NCBI GenBank assembly: GCA_963735065.1
Contig: CAVTJL010000001.1
Span: 1,054,001-1,118,000, forward strand
Source of the DNA: CAVTJL01 sp963735065
Lineage (GTDB): Bacteria > Pseudomonadota > Alphaproteobacteria > Geminicoccales > Geminicoccaceae
Direction of reading: 5' to 3'
Length of the DNA stretch: 64,000 nt
Numbering within the stretch: the first letter of the stretch is position 1; the number at the start of each line of letters is the position of its first letter. The position numbers and the translations under genes were made by a program. Below are positions 25,898 to 35,332 of the stretch, piece after piece. The notes beneath the pieces are model-generated. The model was not told the origin of the DNA. It did not search any database and saw only the letters and a list, made by a program, of their open reading frames with translations.

Positions 25898-28100
25898 TCA
25901 GGCCGCCTCGAGATTGTGCCCCAGATCCCTGGCCAGCATCTCAAGCAGGTCGATCGCCGCCTCCGCGATCACGGTTCCGGGCGGGAAGATCGCCTTGGCG
26001 CCGGCCTGCCGCAGCGCCTCGAAGTCCTGCGGCGGGATCACGCCGCCGACGACGACCATGATATCGGGGCGACCCAGCTGCTCGAGCGCGGCCCGAAGCT
26101 CTGGCACGAGGCTGAGGTGGCCGGCGGCGAGCGAGGAGGCGCCGATGATGTGGACGTCATTGTCGACCGCCTGCTGGGCCGCCTCCTCCGGGGTCTGAAA
26201 CAGCGGTCCGATGTCGACGTCGAAACCGAGATCGGCGAAGGCGGTAGCAATCACCTTCTGGCCGCGGTCGTGCCCGTCCTGGCCCATCTTGGCGATCAGG
26301 ATGCGTGGTCGCCGCCCTTCCGCTTTCGCGAAGGCCTCGACCATGCGGCGGACCCGTGTGACGGACATGGCCTCACCCACCTCGCTCGCATAGACGCCGG
26401 CGACCGTCAGTATCCGGGCCGTGTGCCGACCCCACACGCGCTCGAGCGCCGAGGTGATGTCGCCGACGGTCGCTCTTTGCCGCGCGGCCTCGACCGCGAG
26501 CGCAAGCAGATTGCCCTCGCCCGTCGTCGCCGATCGCTCCAACGCATCGAGCGTGCGTCGGAGCGCGAGCTCGTCCCGGTCCCGCCGCAGCTGCTCGAGC
26601 TTGGCGATCTGCCGCGCCCTGACGCCGGCATTGTCGACCTTGAGCACGTCGATCTGCTCCGCCCTCTCGGGCCGATAGCGGTTGACCCCGACCACGGTCT
26701 GGCGGCCGCTGTCGATGCGTGCCTGGGTTCGAGCCGCAGCCTCCTCGATGCGCAGCTTGGGGATGCCCTGCTCGATCGCCACCGCCATGCCGCCCGAGGC
26801 CTCGACCTCCTCGATGTGCCCGAGCGCACGTGTAGCCAGCTGGTTGGTCAGCCACTCGACGTAGTAGCTGCCGCCCCAGGGATCGATCGCGCGCGTGGCG
26901 CCGCTCTCGTGCTGGAGGACGAGCTGGGTGTTCCTGGCGATCCGCGCGCTGAAATCGGTTGGCAGCGCCAATGCCTCGTCGAAGGAGTTGGTGTGCAGCG
27001 ACTGGGTACCGCCGTGAACGGCGGCCATCGCCTCGATGCAGGTGCGGACGATATTGTTGTAGACATCCTGGGCGGTCAGCGACCAGCCCGAGGTCTGGCA
27101 GTGCGTGCGCAACAGGAGGGAGCGCCGGTCTTTCGGCTGGAACTTCTCCTCGACGAGCCGCGCCCATAGCAGGCGTGCGGCGCGAAGCTTCGCGACCTCC
27201 ATGAAATAGTTCATGCCGATGGCGAAGAAGAAGCTGAGGCGCGGCGCGAACTGGTCCACCGTCAACCCGGCATTCAGGCCGCAGCGGATATACTCGATGC
27301 CGTCGGCCAGCGTGTAGGCGAGCTCGAGGTCGGCCGTCGCCCCTGCTTCCTGCATGTGATAGCCGGAGATGCTGACCGGATTGAACCGCGGCATGTGCCC
27401 TGCCGCGTAGGCGATGATGTCGGAGACGATCCGCATCGAGGGGCCCGGTGGGAAGATGTAGGTGTTCCGGACCATGAACTCCTTGAGGATGTCGTTCTGG
27501 ATCGTGCCGGCGAGCTTCTCCGGCGGCACGCCCTGCTCCTCGGCGGCGACGATATAGAGAGCCATGATCGGAAGCACCGCACCGTTCATCGTCATGCTCA
27601 CGCTCGTCCGGTCGAGCGGGATGCCGTCGAAGAGCGTGCGCATGTCGAGAATGGAATCGATGGCCACACCGGCCATGCCGACGTCGCCAGCGACCCGCGG
27701 GTGGTCACTGTCGTAGCCGCGGTGGGTGGCGAGATCGAAGGCGATCGAGAGGCCGCGTTGACCGCCCGCAAGGTTGCGGCGGTAGAAGGCGTTCGAACTC
27801 CTCGGCGGTGGAGAAGCCCGCATACTGGCGGATCGTCCACGGCTGCGTCGTGTACATCGTCGGATAGGGGCCGCGAACGAAGGGAGGAAGGCCCGGATAG
27901 CTGTCGACAAAGTCCAGCCCCTCACGGCTGTGCGCGGTGAAGAGTGGGTCGACGTGGATTCCCTCAGCCGTCTCCCAGCCCGCAGCGTCGGGCGCCTTGC
28001 CGGTCTCGGCGGCGAAGGCGCGCCGCCACGCTTCCGCCGAGCCGCGGCCGGCCGCGGGCTGCCATGCGAGCTGGCTGAAGTCGGGGATGCGCGTGCTCAT
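25898..28100 (-). CDS. mutA: Methylmalonyl-CoA mutase large subunit, one-base frameshift near 27796
   Basis: B12-dependent mutase converting (R)-methylmalonyl-CoA to succinyl-CoA in propionate metabolism. Catalytic barrel segments include TMYTTQPWTIRQYAGFSTAEE, GLSIAFDLATHRGYDSD and SGYHMQEAGA. The C-terminal cobalamin domain has RILIAKMGQDGHDRG with the DxHxxG cobalt-ligand motif. The frame breaks just after FSTAEE. Deleting one base of the aa pair at 27796-27797 joins SNAFYRRN and gives a normal 733-residue protein. Every other part is perfectly conserved, so sequence error is more likely than loss. Its start overlaps the small-subunit stop by 4 bases. Confidence 0.9.
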
Positions 28101-30124
28101 CGCTCCTCTTCCTCCGCGGCCTGCGGACTATCCAGCGCGTCGTGCAGCGCCTTCAGCCAGGCGACCAGATCTCGGCCATCGGCGATGGCGTCCGTCACCC
28201 CGAGCTGGGCGCGCTCAGCCTCGTCCACCTCGGAGCCCGCCGAGAGATCGACGCGGATGGCTCCCCGGTCGCGGGCCGCTGTGGCAACGGCCTGAACCAG
28301 CTGCAGGTCGATCTCTCCCCCGCAGACGATGATGCAGACGGGCGATGCAGAGGAGCCAATCGCAGACGCGAGGTCATCCGCACCGAGGATCGGTGGGCTC
28401 GGTGCCGCATCGATGCCTCCTGCCGTGAGGAGATCCCGGGTCCAGGCCAAGCGATCGGCGTGCCGCGCGGTCGGGCCAAGATTGGCAACGAAGACGGACG
28501 GGCGCGCACCGTCTCGCACCAAGGCGGCCTGGCTGCGAAGACGGAGGCGAGCCCAGTCCTCGTCGAGCATATGTCGACAGATCGGACGCACGCCGCTGGC
28601 TCGGGCGGGCGGCCCGGCGAGGAGCGCGCCGTCGGCCGCCGCGGCGAGAAGATCCGCGAACGGTCTCGTGGACCGCTCGCAGGCGAGCAGACGTTGCCGG
28701 AGAGCGCCGGCATCTTTGTCGTTCGGGGGGGCATCGTGACCCCCGCCGGCCTCAACCGGGACCACGAACCTGTTGGTGCCGACAAGCACTTGATCTCGGT
28801 TTGCAGTCGCCTGCCGTCGCACACGCCGTGCCTCGGCGATCATGGCCTGGATCGAGCCGCGGCGCAGCGCCTCGAGCATGCCGCCGCTCTCCTCGATCGT
28901 CCTCAGAATGTCCCAGGCCCCGGCGCAAAGACCGTCCGTCAACGTTTCGACATAGCCGCTGCCGCCTGCAGGATCGATCACCGCGCCCAGCCGGCTCTCC
29001 TCTTGAAGGACGAGCTGTGTGGTTCGCGACAGGCGGCGGACCGTCCCCGGGTCGATGGAGCCGTCGCGGTCGATCGGCGTGATCGTGAGGCTCTCGGCAC
29101 CGCCGAGCGCCGCGGCGCTGGCGGCGATGGTCGAGCGCAGCAGGTTGGTCCAGGGCTCGCGGCTGGCAAGCGCGCGCCGGCTCGTCACCGCCTGGATGAC
29201 GGGCACGCCGGCATCGGACGCGCCGCAGAGCTCGGCCATCCTTGCCAAGAGCTCGCGCGCGGCACGCAGCTTGGCCATGCTGACGAAGAGATCGGCGTCC
29301 ACGGTCAAGGTGCAGGCCATGGCGCCGAAGGCGTCCTCGACCGGCATTCCCGCCCTCTCGAGACGGCGAAGGTAGTAAAGGACCGTGGCCATGACGCAGG
29401 CGAGCTCCTGCGCTGCCGTCGCCCCTCCTTCATGATACGGGCTGCCGTCGGCGACCAATGGTAGGACCAAGGGCCAGCGCTGCCGCGCATACAAAGAGAG
29501 GTCGTCCGCGGAGGCGAGCGCTGCGTCAGGATCGAGCCTCGCGCCGCAGGCGAGGCATGCAAGCGGATCGGCACCAAGCAGCGCCCGTAGGCCGGTCGCC
29601 GCGACGCCGCGATGTTCGGCAAGCGCAAGAAGCAGCGCCGCGCCCTCGGCGAACCGCTCGCCACTCTCGAGTGCCACGAGGACATGATCGATCGGAACGT
29701 CACGGAGCGCGCGATCAAGGGCAGGGAGGTCGTAGGCGGCAGTCGCCTCGGGCAAGGCTGAGCCCCGCGCCAGAGCGACGTCGAGACAGAGAGCTATCGA
29801 CGTCGCACCCTGTTCCAGATCCTCGAGGATGGCCGCGTTGACGGCCGCCGGATCGAGCTGGGCCCGCTGCGGCCTAATGTCCCATCCATCAACGCCCTGA
29901 GCTGCCGAGGCACCTCTGCGGAGGGGGGGGCAGCCGGGATAGTCAGCTGCTTTCCTGGGGATGGCCGCCGCGCAGAGTGGTGACACCTCTATCCCGTCCT
30001 CTGTCGGGCTAGTCAGCTTGTGCTCAGGGTCGTCGGCGCCCGTGATGCGCGTGACCAGCTGGAGCCACTCCTCCCACCCGTGGCCCTCCGATCCCTGAGA
30101 AAGCGTAGAATCTCGCTCGCCCAT
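28097..30124 (-). CDS. mutB: Methylmalonyl-CoA mutase small subunit
   Basis: 675-residue homologue of the large subunit that pairs with it. The barrel is recognisable (for example YHEGGATAAQELACVMAT and EESGGMLEALRRG). The C-terminal B12-like domain (RPSVFVANLGPTARHADRL) lacks the DxHxxG cobalamin motif, as known for non-catalytic small subunits. It is the first gene of the two-gene unit; its stop overlaps the large-subunit ATG in an ATGA. The upstream 400 bases are intergenic and AT-richer. The gene name follows one convention; the subunit symbols are used both ways in the literature. Confidence 0.88.
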   Translation of the reverse strand: MGERDSTLSQGSEGHGWEEWLQLVTRITGADDPEHKLTSPTEDGIEVSPLCAAAIPRKAADYPGCPPLRRGASAAQGVDGWDIRPQRAQLDPAAVNAAILEDLEQGATSIALCLDVALARGSALPEATAAYDLPALDRALRDVPIDHVLVALESGERFAEGAALLLALAEHRGVAATGLRALLGADPLACLACGARLDPDAALASADDLSLYARQRWPLVLPLVADGSPYHEGGATAAQELACVMATVLYYLRRLERAGMPVEDAFGAMACTLTVDADLFVSMAKLRAARELLARMAELCGASDAGVPVIQAVTSRRALASREPWTNLLRSTIAASAAALGGAESLTITPIDRDGSIDPGTVRRLSRTTQLVLQEESRLGAVIDPAGGSGYVETLTDGLCAGAWDILRTIEESGGMLEALRRGSIQAMIAEARRVRRQATANRDQVLVGTNRFVVPVEAGGGHDAPPNDKDAGALRQRLLACERSTRPFADLLAAAADGALLAGPPARASGVRPICRHMLDEDWARLRLRSQAALVRDGARPSVFVANLGPTARHADRLAWTRDLLTAGGIDAAPSPPILGADDLASAIGSSASPVCIIVCGGEIDLQLVQAVATAARDRGAIRVDLSAGSEVDEAERAQLGVTDAIADGRDLVAWLKALHDALDSPQAAEEEER

Positions 30125-30531
30125 GAGCCCTCACGACGCCTGTGCCCATTCCCGCCTATCGCCAGTCCATCATCGCTGGACGCTTCCTTCAACGCCAGAG
30201 TTGCCCGTCCGCGGGCCCCAACGGTCCAAGGCTCATGCTGCAGCGCAGCGGGCCTTGGCTTCCCCCATCGCTCGCGCTGGCGATCCGATGGCTCGTCAAA
30301 CGAACCATATGCGTTAGAACCGTAACAATAAATCAACTTCTTGAGGGGGAACGACGTGTGTAAACGGGGAGCTTGCGGGTTGCATCGAGACGCCGAACGG
30401 TAAGCTTGGAATTCGTTAACTATCTTTCGGAAGCTGGGCGGATCGTGTATCAGGGCTAGGTGGCCGCCAAGATTTTCGTCGGCCGCAGGCCGGTGTGTGT
30501 TTTTCAGGCGAGTTCCAGCAAGCGGGGACGG
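30125..30531. other. Divergent regulatory region between mutB and the autokinase gene
   Basis: 407 bases without a supported gene. It includes AT-richer stretches at about 30290-30345 and 30400-30435, in contrast to the GC-rich surroundings, suggesting promoters for both flanking genes. A small hairpin (cggcc at 30480-30484 with ggccg at 30488-30492) followed by a T-rich run lies in the leader of the autokinase gene and could attenuate it. I cannot assign exact -35/-10 elements. Confidence 0.4.
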
Positions 30532-32808
30532 ATGGGCACCTCGATCGTCGAGTCTCAACAGGGCGCCGTTGATGTCGCGGGTCCGACGCCGGAGTATGCC
30601 GGCGGCGTCGACATCAAGGACCTCATTGCGATATTGCGTCGCCGCAAATGGGTGATCATCAGCACGGCGCTCATCCTGACGACCCTGTCGGTGCTGATCG
30701 GTTTGCAGATCACCAAAAAGTACACCGCCACGACGATGGTCATGATCAACCCGCAGCAGGCGGATGTGGTCAATCTGCAGGCGGTCGTCCAGGGACTCAC
30801 GACGGATTCGGCAACCGTCGAGACGCAGATCAATGTGCTGCAATCGCCGGATCTGGCCGCGCAGGTGATGGACTCCCTGTCGTTGTTCAACGACCCGGAA
30901 TTCAATCAGACCCTGCAGCAGGATGACAGCCAGCTGGCCCTGAAGTTCGGAGGGCCGCTACAGAAGCTCGTGGCTTGGATGCCGGACTCATGGCTGATCG
31001 CGACCGGCCTCGCGGACGAGCCGCTGCCTATGGCCACGACCGATCAGGATCCGGCAACGCAGCAGGACGCCATTGATGCGTTCGAGAAGAACCTGAAGGT
31101 GGCCCAGCAGGGTCGCTCGTACGTCATCGGGGTCTCCTTTACGTCGGTCGATCCTCAGAAGGCCGCCGCGATCGCCAACCGGCTGGCCGGCCTCTACATC
31201 GAGGGCCAAAAACAGCTCAAGCTCGACACGACCATGCGTGCGTCGGGCTTTCTCGCCGACCGGCTCGACTCGCTCAAGCAGGACGTCGAGCGGAGCGAGG
31301 CGGCCGTCGAGGCATTCCGCCAGAAGCACGACATGGTGAGCTCGGTCAACGGCATCGAGCTCAAGCAGCAGGAGCTCGCGAACGTCTCCAACATCCTTCT
31401 CCAGGCGCAGTCCGATCTTGCCCAGAAGGAGGCGCGCCTGCGGCTCATGAAGGAGCTCCGCGCCAAGGGAGCAGGCGCGCTCGATTCGATGGGTGAGGTC
31501 CTGAACTCGCAGGTTATCATCGACCTGCGGAATCAGGAATCGACGATCCTGCAGCAGATCGGGCAGGCGCGCCGGGACTACGGCGAGAAGCATCCCGTCA
31601 TGCAGGCGCTGCTCAGCCAGAAGCAGGACCTCGAGCGAAAGATCGCCACCGAGGTCGATCGGGTCATCGCGAATGTGGGGAACGACGTCCAGGCAGCACA
31701 GGCGAGCGTGGACACGATCCAGGCGCAGCTGGACAAGCTCACCAAGCAGAACCAGAAGGAGCGCGATCTCGACGTGCAGCTTCGCCAGCTCGAGCGCGAG
31801 GCCGACGCCAATCAGCAACTTTATCAGACGTTTCTGGAGCGATTCAAGTCGACCCGCGAGCAGCAGGGCACGATCGATGCCGACTCGAGTGTGATCGCGA
31901 CGGCGAGGCCGCCGACCAAGCCCAGCACGCCCGGACCCGTCCTCTTCGGCGCCGTCGGCTTTACTGCCGCCATGATGCTCGGCACGCTTCTGGCCCTCCT
32001 GCTCGAGCGCCTCGACAGCGGATTGCGGAGCGCCAGGCAGGTGGAGCAGGGGCTCAATCTCCCGGCGCTCGGCCTCGTGCCCAGGCTCGAGCGGATGAAG
32101 CGCAGCCAGAAGCCCCACCAGTATCTCATCGCCAAGCCCCTATCGGCCTATGCCGAGGCGATCCGGGCGATCTACACCTCGCTTCAGCTGAGTGATGTGG
32201 ACAATCCACCCAAGCTCGTGCTCGTGACCTCGGCTTTGCCGCAGGAGGGAAAGACGACGCTGGCGCTGAGCCTTGCCACATTCGCCGCGCGATCGGCCCA
32301 GCGGGTCCTGCTCATCGACCTCGACCTGCGCCATCCGAGCATCCAGCGCGAGCTGGGCGTCAGCCCGCCGCACGGCTTCGTCGAGTATATGGGCGGCGAG
32401 AAACATCTGGACGAGATCATCTTCCACGACGAGGAGACGGGCCTCGACTACCTGCCCGTCAAGCGCCAGACGGCCAATCCGACGGATCTCCTCGGCAGCC
32501 AGAAGATGCGCCTCCTGATGGAGGAGCTCCGGTCCCGCTACGACTACCTCGTCATCAACTCGGCCCCCCTCCTTGGCGTCACCGACACGAAGGTGGCGGC
32601 GGTGCTGGCCGACAAGGTGGTCTTCGCCTCCCAATGGGAGAAGACGAGCGCCGAGACGGCCAGAAACGGCCTTGCGCATCTCTACGAGGTCCGCGCCAGC
32701 ATCGGCGGCGTCGTCCTGACGCAGGTCGATGTGAGAAAGCACGCCCACTACGGCTACGGCGACGTCGGGCAGTACTATGGGAAATACCAGAAGTACTATG
32801 TGAACTGA
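30532..32808 (+). CDS. GumC/Wzc-type polysaccharide co-polymerase with tyrosine autokinase domain
   Basis: 758-residue inner-membrane protein controlling exopolysaccharide chain length and export. It has a Wzz domain (DLIAILRRRKWVI then TM1 at about 38-58), a long periplasmic coiled coil (about 200-430) and TM2 near 467-492. The cytoplasmic BY-kinase has Walker A SALPQEGKTTLAL near residue 570, Walker A' VLLIDLDLRHP near 592 and a tyrosine cluster at the C terminus (HYGYGDVGQYYGKYQKYY) that is the autophosphorylation site. The ATG at 30532 is preferred over upstream in-frame starts because it sits just before the short leader and Wzz domain. No Wza-type outer-membrane gene adjoins it. Confidence 0.92.
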   Translation: MGTSIVESQQGAVDVAGPTPEYAGGVDIKDLIAILRRRKWVIISTALILTTLSVLIGLQITKKYTATTMVMINPQQADVVNLQAVVQGLTTDSATVETQINVLQSPDLAAQVMDSLSLFNDPEFNQTLQQDDSQLALKFGGPLQKLVAWMPDSWLIATGLADEPLPMATTDQDPATQQDAIDAFEKNLKVAQQGRSYVIGVSFTSVDPQKAAAIANRLAGLYIEGQKQLKLDTTMRASGFLADRLDSLKQDVERSEAAVEAFRQKHDMVSSVNGIELKQQELANVSNILLQAQSDLAQKEARLRLMKELRAKGAGALDSMGEVLNSQVIIDLRNQESTILQQIGQARRDYGEKHPVMQALLSQKQDLERKIATEVDRVIANVGNDVQAAQASVDTIQAQLDKLTKQNQKERDLDVQLRQLEREADANQQLYQTFLERFKSTREQQGTIDADSSVIATARPPTKPSTPGPVLFGAVGFTAAMMLGTLLALLLERLDSGLRSARQVEQGLNLPALGLVPRLERMKRSQKPHQYLIAKPLSAYAEAIRAIYTSLQLSDVDNPPKLVLVTSALPQEGKTTLALSLATFAARSAQRVLLIDLDLRHPSIQRELGVSPPHGFVEYMGGEKHLDEIIFHDEETGLDYLPVKRQTANPTDLLGSQKMRLLMEELRSRYDYLVINSAPLLGVTDTKVAAVLADKVVFASQWEKTSAETARNGLAHLYEVRASIGGVVLTQVDVRKHAHYGYGDVGQYYGKYQKYYVN

Positions 32809-32970
32809 GGTCGCCGGCGGCGAGGGAATCGCGCGCCCATATCCGGAGTTTCGGAGGCGTATCCGAGCACCGAGGATGCGGCATCCTGCTTCGCGGCCTC
32901 ATCGGCATTGACCTCAGAATAAGAGGCCTGCCATCGTCGGGCTTGAACATCGGGCCTCGGAGACATTGTG

Positions 32971-33921
32971 ATGCGTAGCAAGGCAGCGGGCGTTGGCCTT
33001 GCCGTTCTGCTCTGTCTGTGCTGTGGGGCCCGCGGCTCGGCGACGACCCTAGGCGTGATCGGCTTCCAGCTCGCCGATGCCGCCTCGGAGCGCACCGCGA
33101 GCGCGATCGAGGCCTCCGGCGAGGACAAGGGCTGGGCAGTTACCCTGGCCGACGCCAAAGGCTCTGCCGCCGATCTCTCTGCTCAAATCCTGAAGGCTCT
33201 CGGCGCCGGCGCCAACGCTCTGATCCTGGTGAAGGCGCCCCTGTCGGACCTGGCCGCCCCCCTCAAGGAGGCGGCGGCCAAGAAGGTGCCGGTGATCTCG
33301 GTCATGTCCGGCTCCAGCCCGGGCGTCCTCATGGATGTGACGGTCAACGAGTATGTGGTCGGGGCCGAGCTGGCGACCGAGCTGCTGGGGTTGATGTCGT
33401 ACACCGGCAGCGTCGCGATGGTGCGGGACCAGAGTCAGGTGGCGACCAGAATCCGCGGCAAGCTCATGGACCTGGTGCTCGGTGAGACTCCAGCTGTGAG
33501 GCTCCTCGGCTCCCTCGACATGACCGGCGCGCAACAGAGCAAGGATGATCTGAAGGACAGGCTCGCAACGCTGCTGCCTGGCGATGCGGCGGAGCCTCGG
33601 GCCGTGTGGGCTGCCTCCGATGCCGCTGCCTTCGCGGTCGACGACGCCCTCCGCGCGATGGGCTTCAAGAAGGGCCAAGTGCTGCTTGCGGGTGTCGGGG
33701 GCAGCCAGGAGGCGTTCGGCCGGATCCGGGATCCCGACAGCCTGATGACGGCCACCGTGGCCATTCCCTATGAGCTTCTGGGCGAGACGGCGGCGGACGC
33801 GATGGAGGACACGCTCTCCGGCATGCCCAAGGATCAGATCGCCACCGGGCCCTATCTCTTCGTCGACACGGTCGTCGTCGACAAGAACAACGTGCCTGCG
33901 GAGGGGGAATGGCCCTGGTAG
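32971..33921 (+). CDS. Periplasmic substrate-binding protein (sugar-binding, Peripla_BP_4-like)
   Basis: 316 residues with a signal peptide (GVGLAVLLCLCCGARGSA). It has the type I periplasmic-binding fold of ribose/galactose-binding proteins: TLGVIGFQLADAASERTAS at the start, NALILVKAPLSDLAAPLKEA, VPVISVMSG and a late AVWAASDAAAFAVDDALR. It most likely binds a sugar or small ligand for a transporter or sensor. No permease or ATPase gene lies beside it, so it is an orphan. It follows the autokinase gene by 162 bases, and a carbohydrate-sensing role in polysaccharide production is possible but untested. Confidence 0.75.
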   Translation: MRSKAAGVGLAVLLCLCCGARGSATTLGVIGFQLADAASERTASAIEASGEDKGWAVTLADAKGSAADLSAQILKALGAGANALILVKAPLSDLAAPLKEAAAKKVPVISVMSGSSPGVLMDVTVNEYVVGAELATELLGLMSYTGSVAMVRDQSQVATRIRGKLMDLVLGETPAVRLLGSLDMTGAQQSKDDLKDRLATLLPGDAAEPRAVWAASDAAAFAVDDALRAMGFKKGQVLLAGVGGSQEAFGRIRDPDSLMTATVAIPYELLGETAADAMEDTLSGMPKDQIATGPYLFVDTVVVDKNNVPAEGEWPW

Positions 33922-34095
33922 TGGTCACGGCGGCGATGGGGCGAGCCACGGTGCCATCACCGGGTGGCCGCGGCACCCTATCGTGCCGGGGCTCGGGCGT
34001 GGGGACGACAGTCGGGGTCGCGACCGCCGAAGGCGATGTCGCTGGCTGCTCTAAGGGAGAGACGTAGCCGAACGCGATGGTGTAGTGGGCAGCAG

Positions 34096-34326
34096 ATGAG
34101 CGACCTTGCGATCCCTTCCCCCTGCATCGCCGTATGCAGGCTCGATCCCGTGACGAAGATCTGTGAAGGATGCCTGCGGACGCCGCGCGAGATCGCGCGA
34201 TGGTCCTATGCCGACGAAAGCGAGAAGCTCGCCATTGTTCAAGAGCTCCGCAGGCGTCGTCGCGCGATGGGGCGGACGAGCCCGATGGATAGCAGGCCGC
34301 GTCGACGCGGCTCACCCGAGGACTGA
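34096..34326 (+). CDS. DUF1289 domain-containing small protein
   Basis: 76-residue protein with the DUF1289 pattern: SPCIAVCRLDPVTKICEGCL (four cysteines in CxxxC and CxxC arrangements), then RTPREIARWSYADESEK. Proteobacterial proteins of this family are short, probably metal- or iron-sulfur-binding, and of unknown function. It is separated by only 3 bases from the homocysteine methyltransferase gene and is almost certainly cotranscribed with it. Confidence 0.82.
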   Translation: MSDLAIPSPCIAVCRLDPVTKICEGCLRTPREIARWSYADESEKLAIVQELRRRRRAMGRTSPMDSRPRRRGSPED

Positions 34327-34329
34327 CCG

Positions 34330-35328
34330 ATGCTGCAACGACTCCTCGGTGAGCGTGGCCTGTTGCTGGCCGATGGTGGGATGGGGACGGGGCTCTTCGC
34401 GCGCGGACTCACCAGCGGTGACAGCCCCGAGCTCTGGAACGTCGAGCATCCCGAGAGGGTGACGAGCGTGCATCGCTCGTTCGTCGAGGCCGGCTCGGAC
34501 ATCATCCTCACGAACAGCTTTGGCGGCAATCGCTTCCGGCTGAAGCTCCACGGCGCTCAGGATCGCGTGGCCGAGCTCAATCGTGCCGCGGCCCGCGCCG
34601 CCCGCGCCGCAGCCCTCGACGGAGATCGGCGCGTCCTCGTTGCTGGGTCGATGGGACCGACGGGCGAGATCCTTGCGCCTCTCGGAACGCTCGAGCCGGC
34701 GGAGGCCATCGACGCGTTTGCCGAGCAGGCTTGGGCCCTGGCAGAGGGCGGGGTTGATCTGCTCTGGATCGAGACGATGTCGGCCGGCGGGGAGCTCGCG
34801 GCGGCAGTCGCTGGCGCGAGCCGAACCGGTCTTCCGATCGTCACGACGATGAGCTTCGATACCAACGGTCGAACCATGATGGGCACGACCCCAGAGGGGG
34901 CGATCGATCTCTTCCGAGGCTTGCCTGCCAGACCCAGCGCCTATGGAGCGAACTGTGGCATCGGTCCGGCGCAGCTGCTCATGACACTGCTCGCGATGGC
35001 CGGCCGAGGCGATGGCGATGAGATCATCGTTGCCAAGGGAAACTGCGGTGTGCCGGTCTTCCGCGATGGCCAGATCCACTATAGCGGCACCCCGGAGATC
35101 ATGGCCGCCTATGCCCGTCTCGCCCGCGATGCCGGGGCCCGCATCATCGGCGGCTGCTGCGGGACGGGGCCCGAGCACCTGGCCGCGATGCGCCACGAGC
35201 TGGATCGCACGTCGCCCGGCCAACGGCCGGACCTGGCCATCATCGAGGCTGCCCTCGGGCCGGTGGCGACGCCCAGCACCGATGCGGCTCCGCGTGAGCG
35301 GGCCACGGGGCGTCGACGGCGTAGCTGA
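34330..35328 (+). CDS. Homocysteine S-methyltransferase family protein
   Basis: 332-residue zinc-dependent methyltransferase related to betaine- or S-methylmethionine-homocysteine methyltransferase. Opening motif LLADGGMGTGLFARG, then ILTNSFGGNRFRL, zinc ligand Cys in GANCGIGP and the pair of Cys in IIGGCCGTGPEH. It makes methionine from homocysteine with a small methyl donor in the cytoplasm. The last 40 residues are a basic, low-complexity tail. It is cotranscribed with the DUF1289 gene and convergent with the methyltransferase-GNAT gene. Confidence 0.9.
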   Translation: MLQRLLGERGLLLADGGMGTGLFARGLTSGDSPELWNVEHPERVTSVHRSFVEAGSDIILTNSFGGNRFRLKLHGAQDRVAELNRAAARAARAAALDGDRRVLVAGSMGPTGEILAPLGTLEPAEAIDAFAEQAWALAEGGVDLLWIETMSAGGELAAAVAGASRTGLPIVTTMSFDTNGRTMMGTTPEGAIDLFRGLPARPSAYGANCGIGPAQLLMTLLAMAGRGDGDEIIVAKGNCGVPVFRDGQIHYSGTPEIMAAYARLARDAGARIIGGCCGTGPEHLAAMRHELDRTSPGQRPDLAIIEAALGPVATPSTDAAPRERATGRRRRS

Positions 35329-35332
35329 TCTA

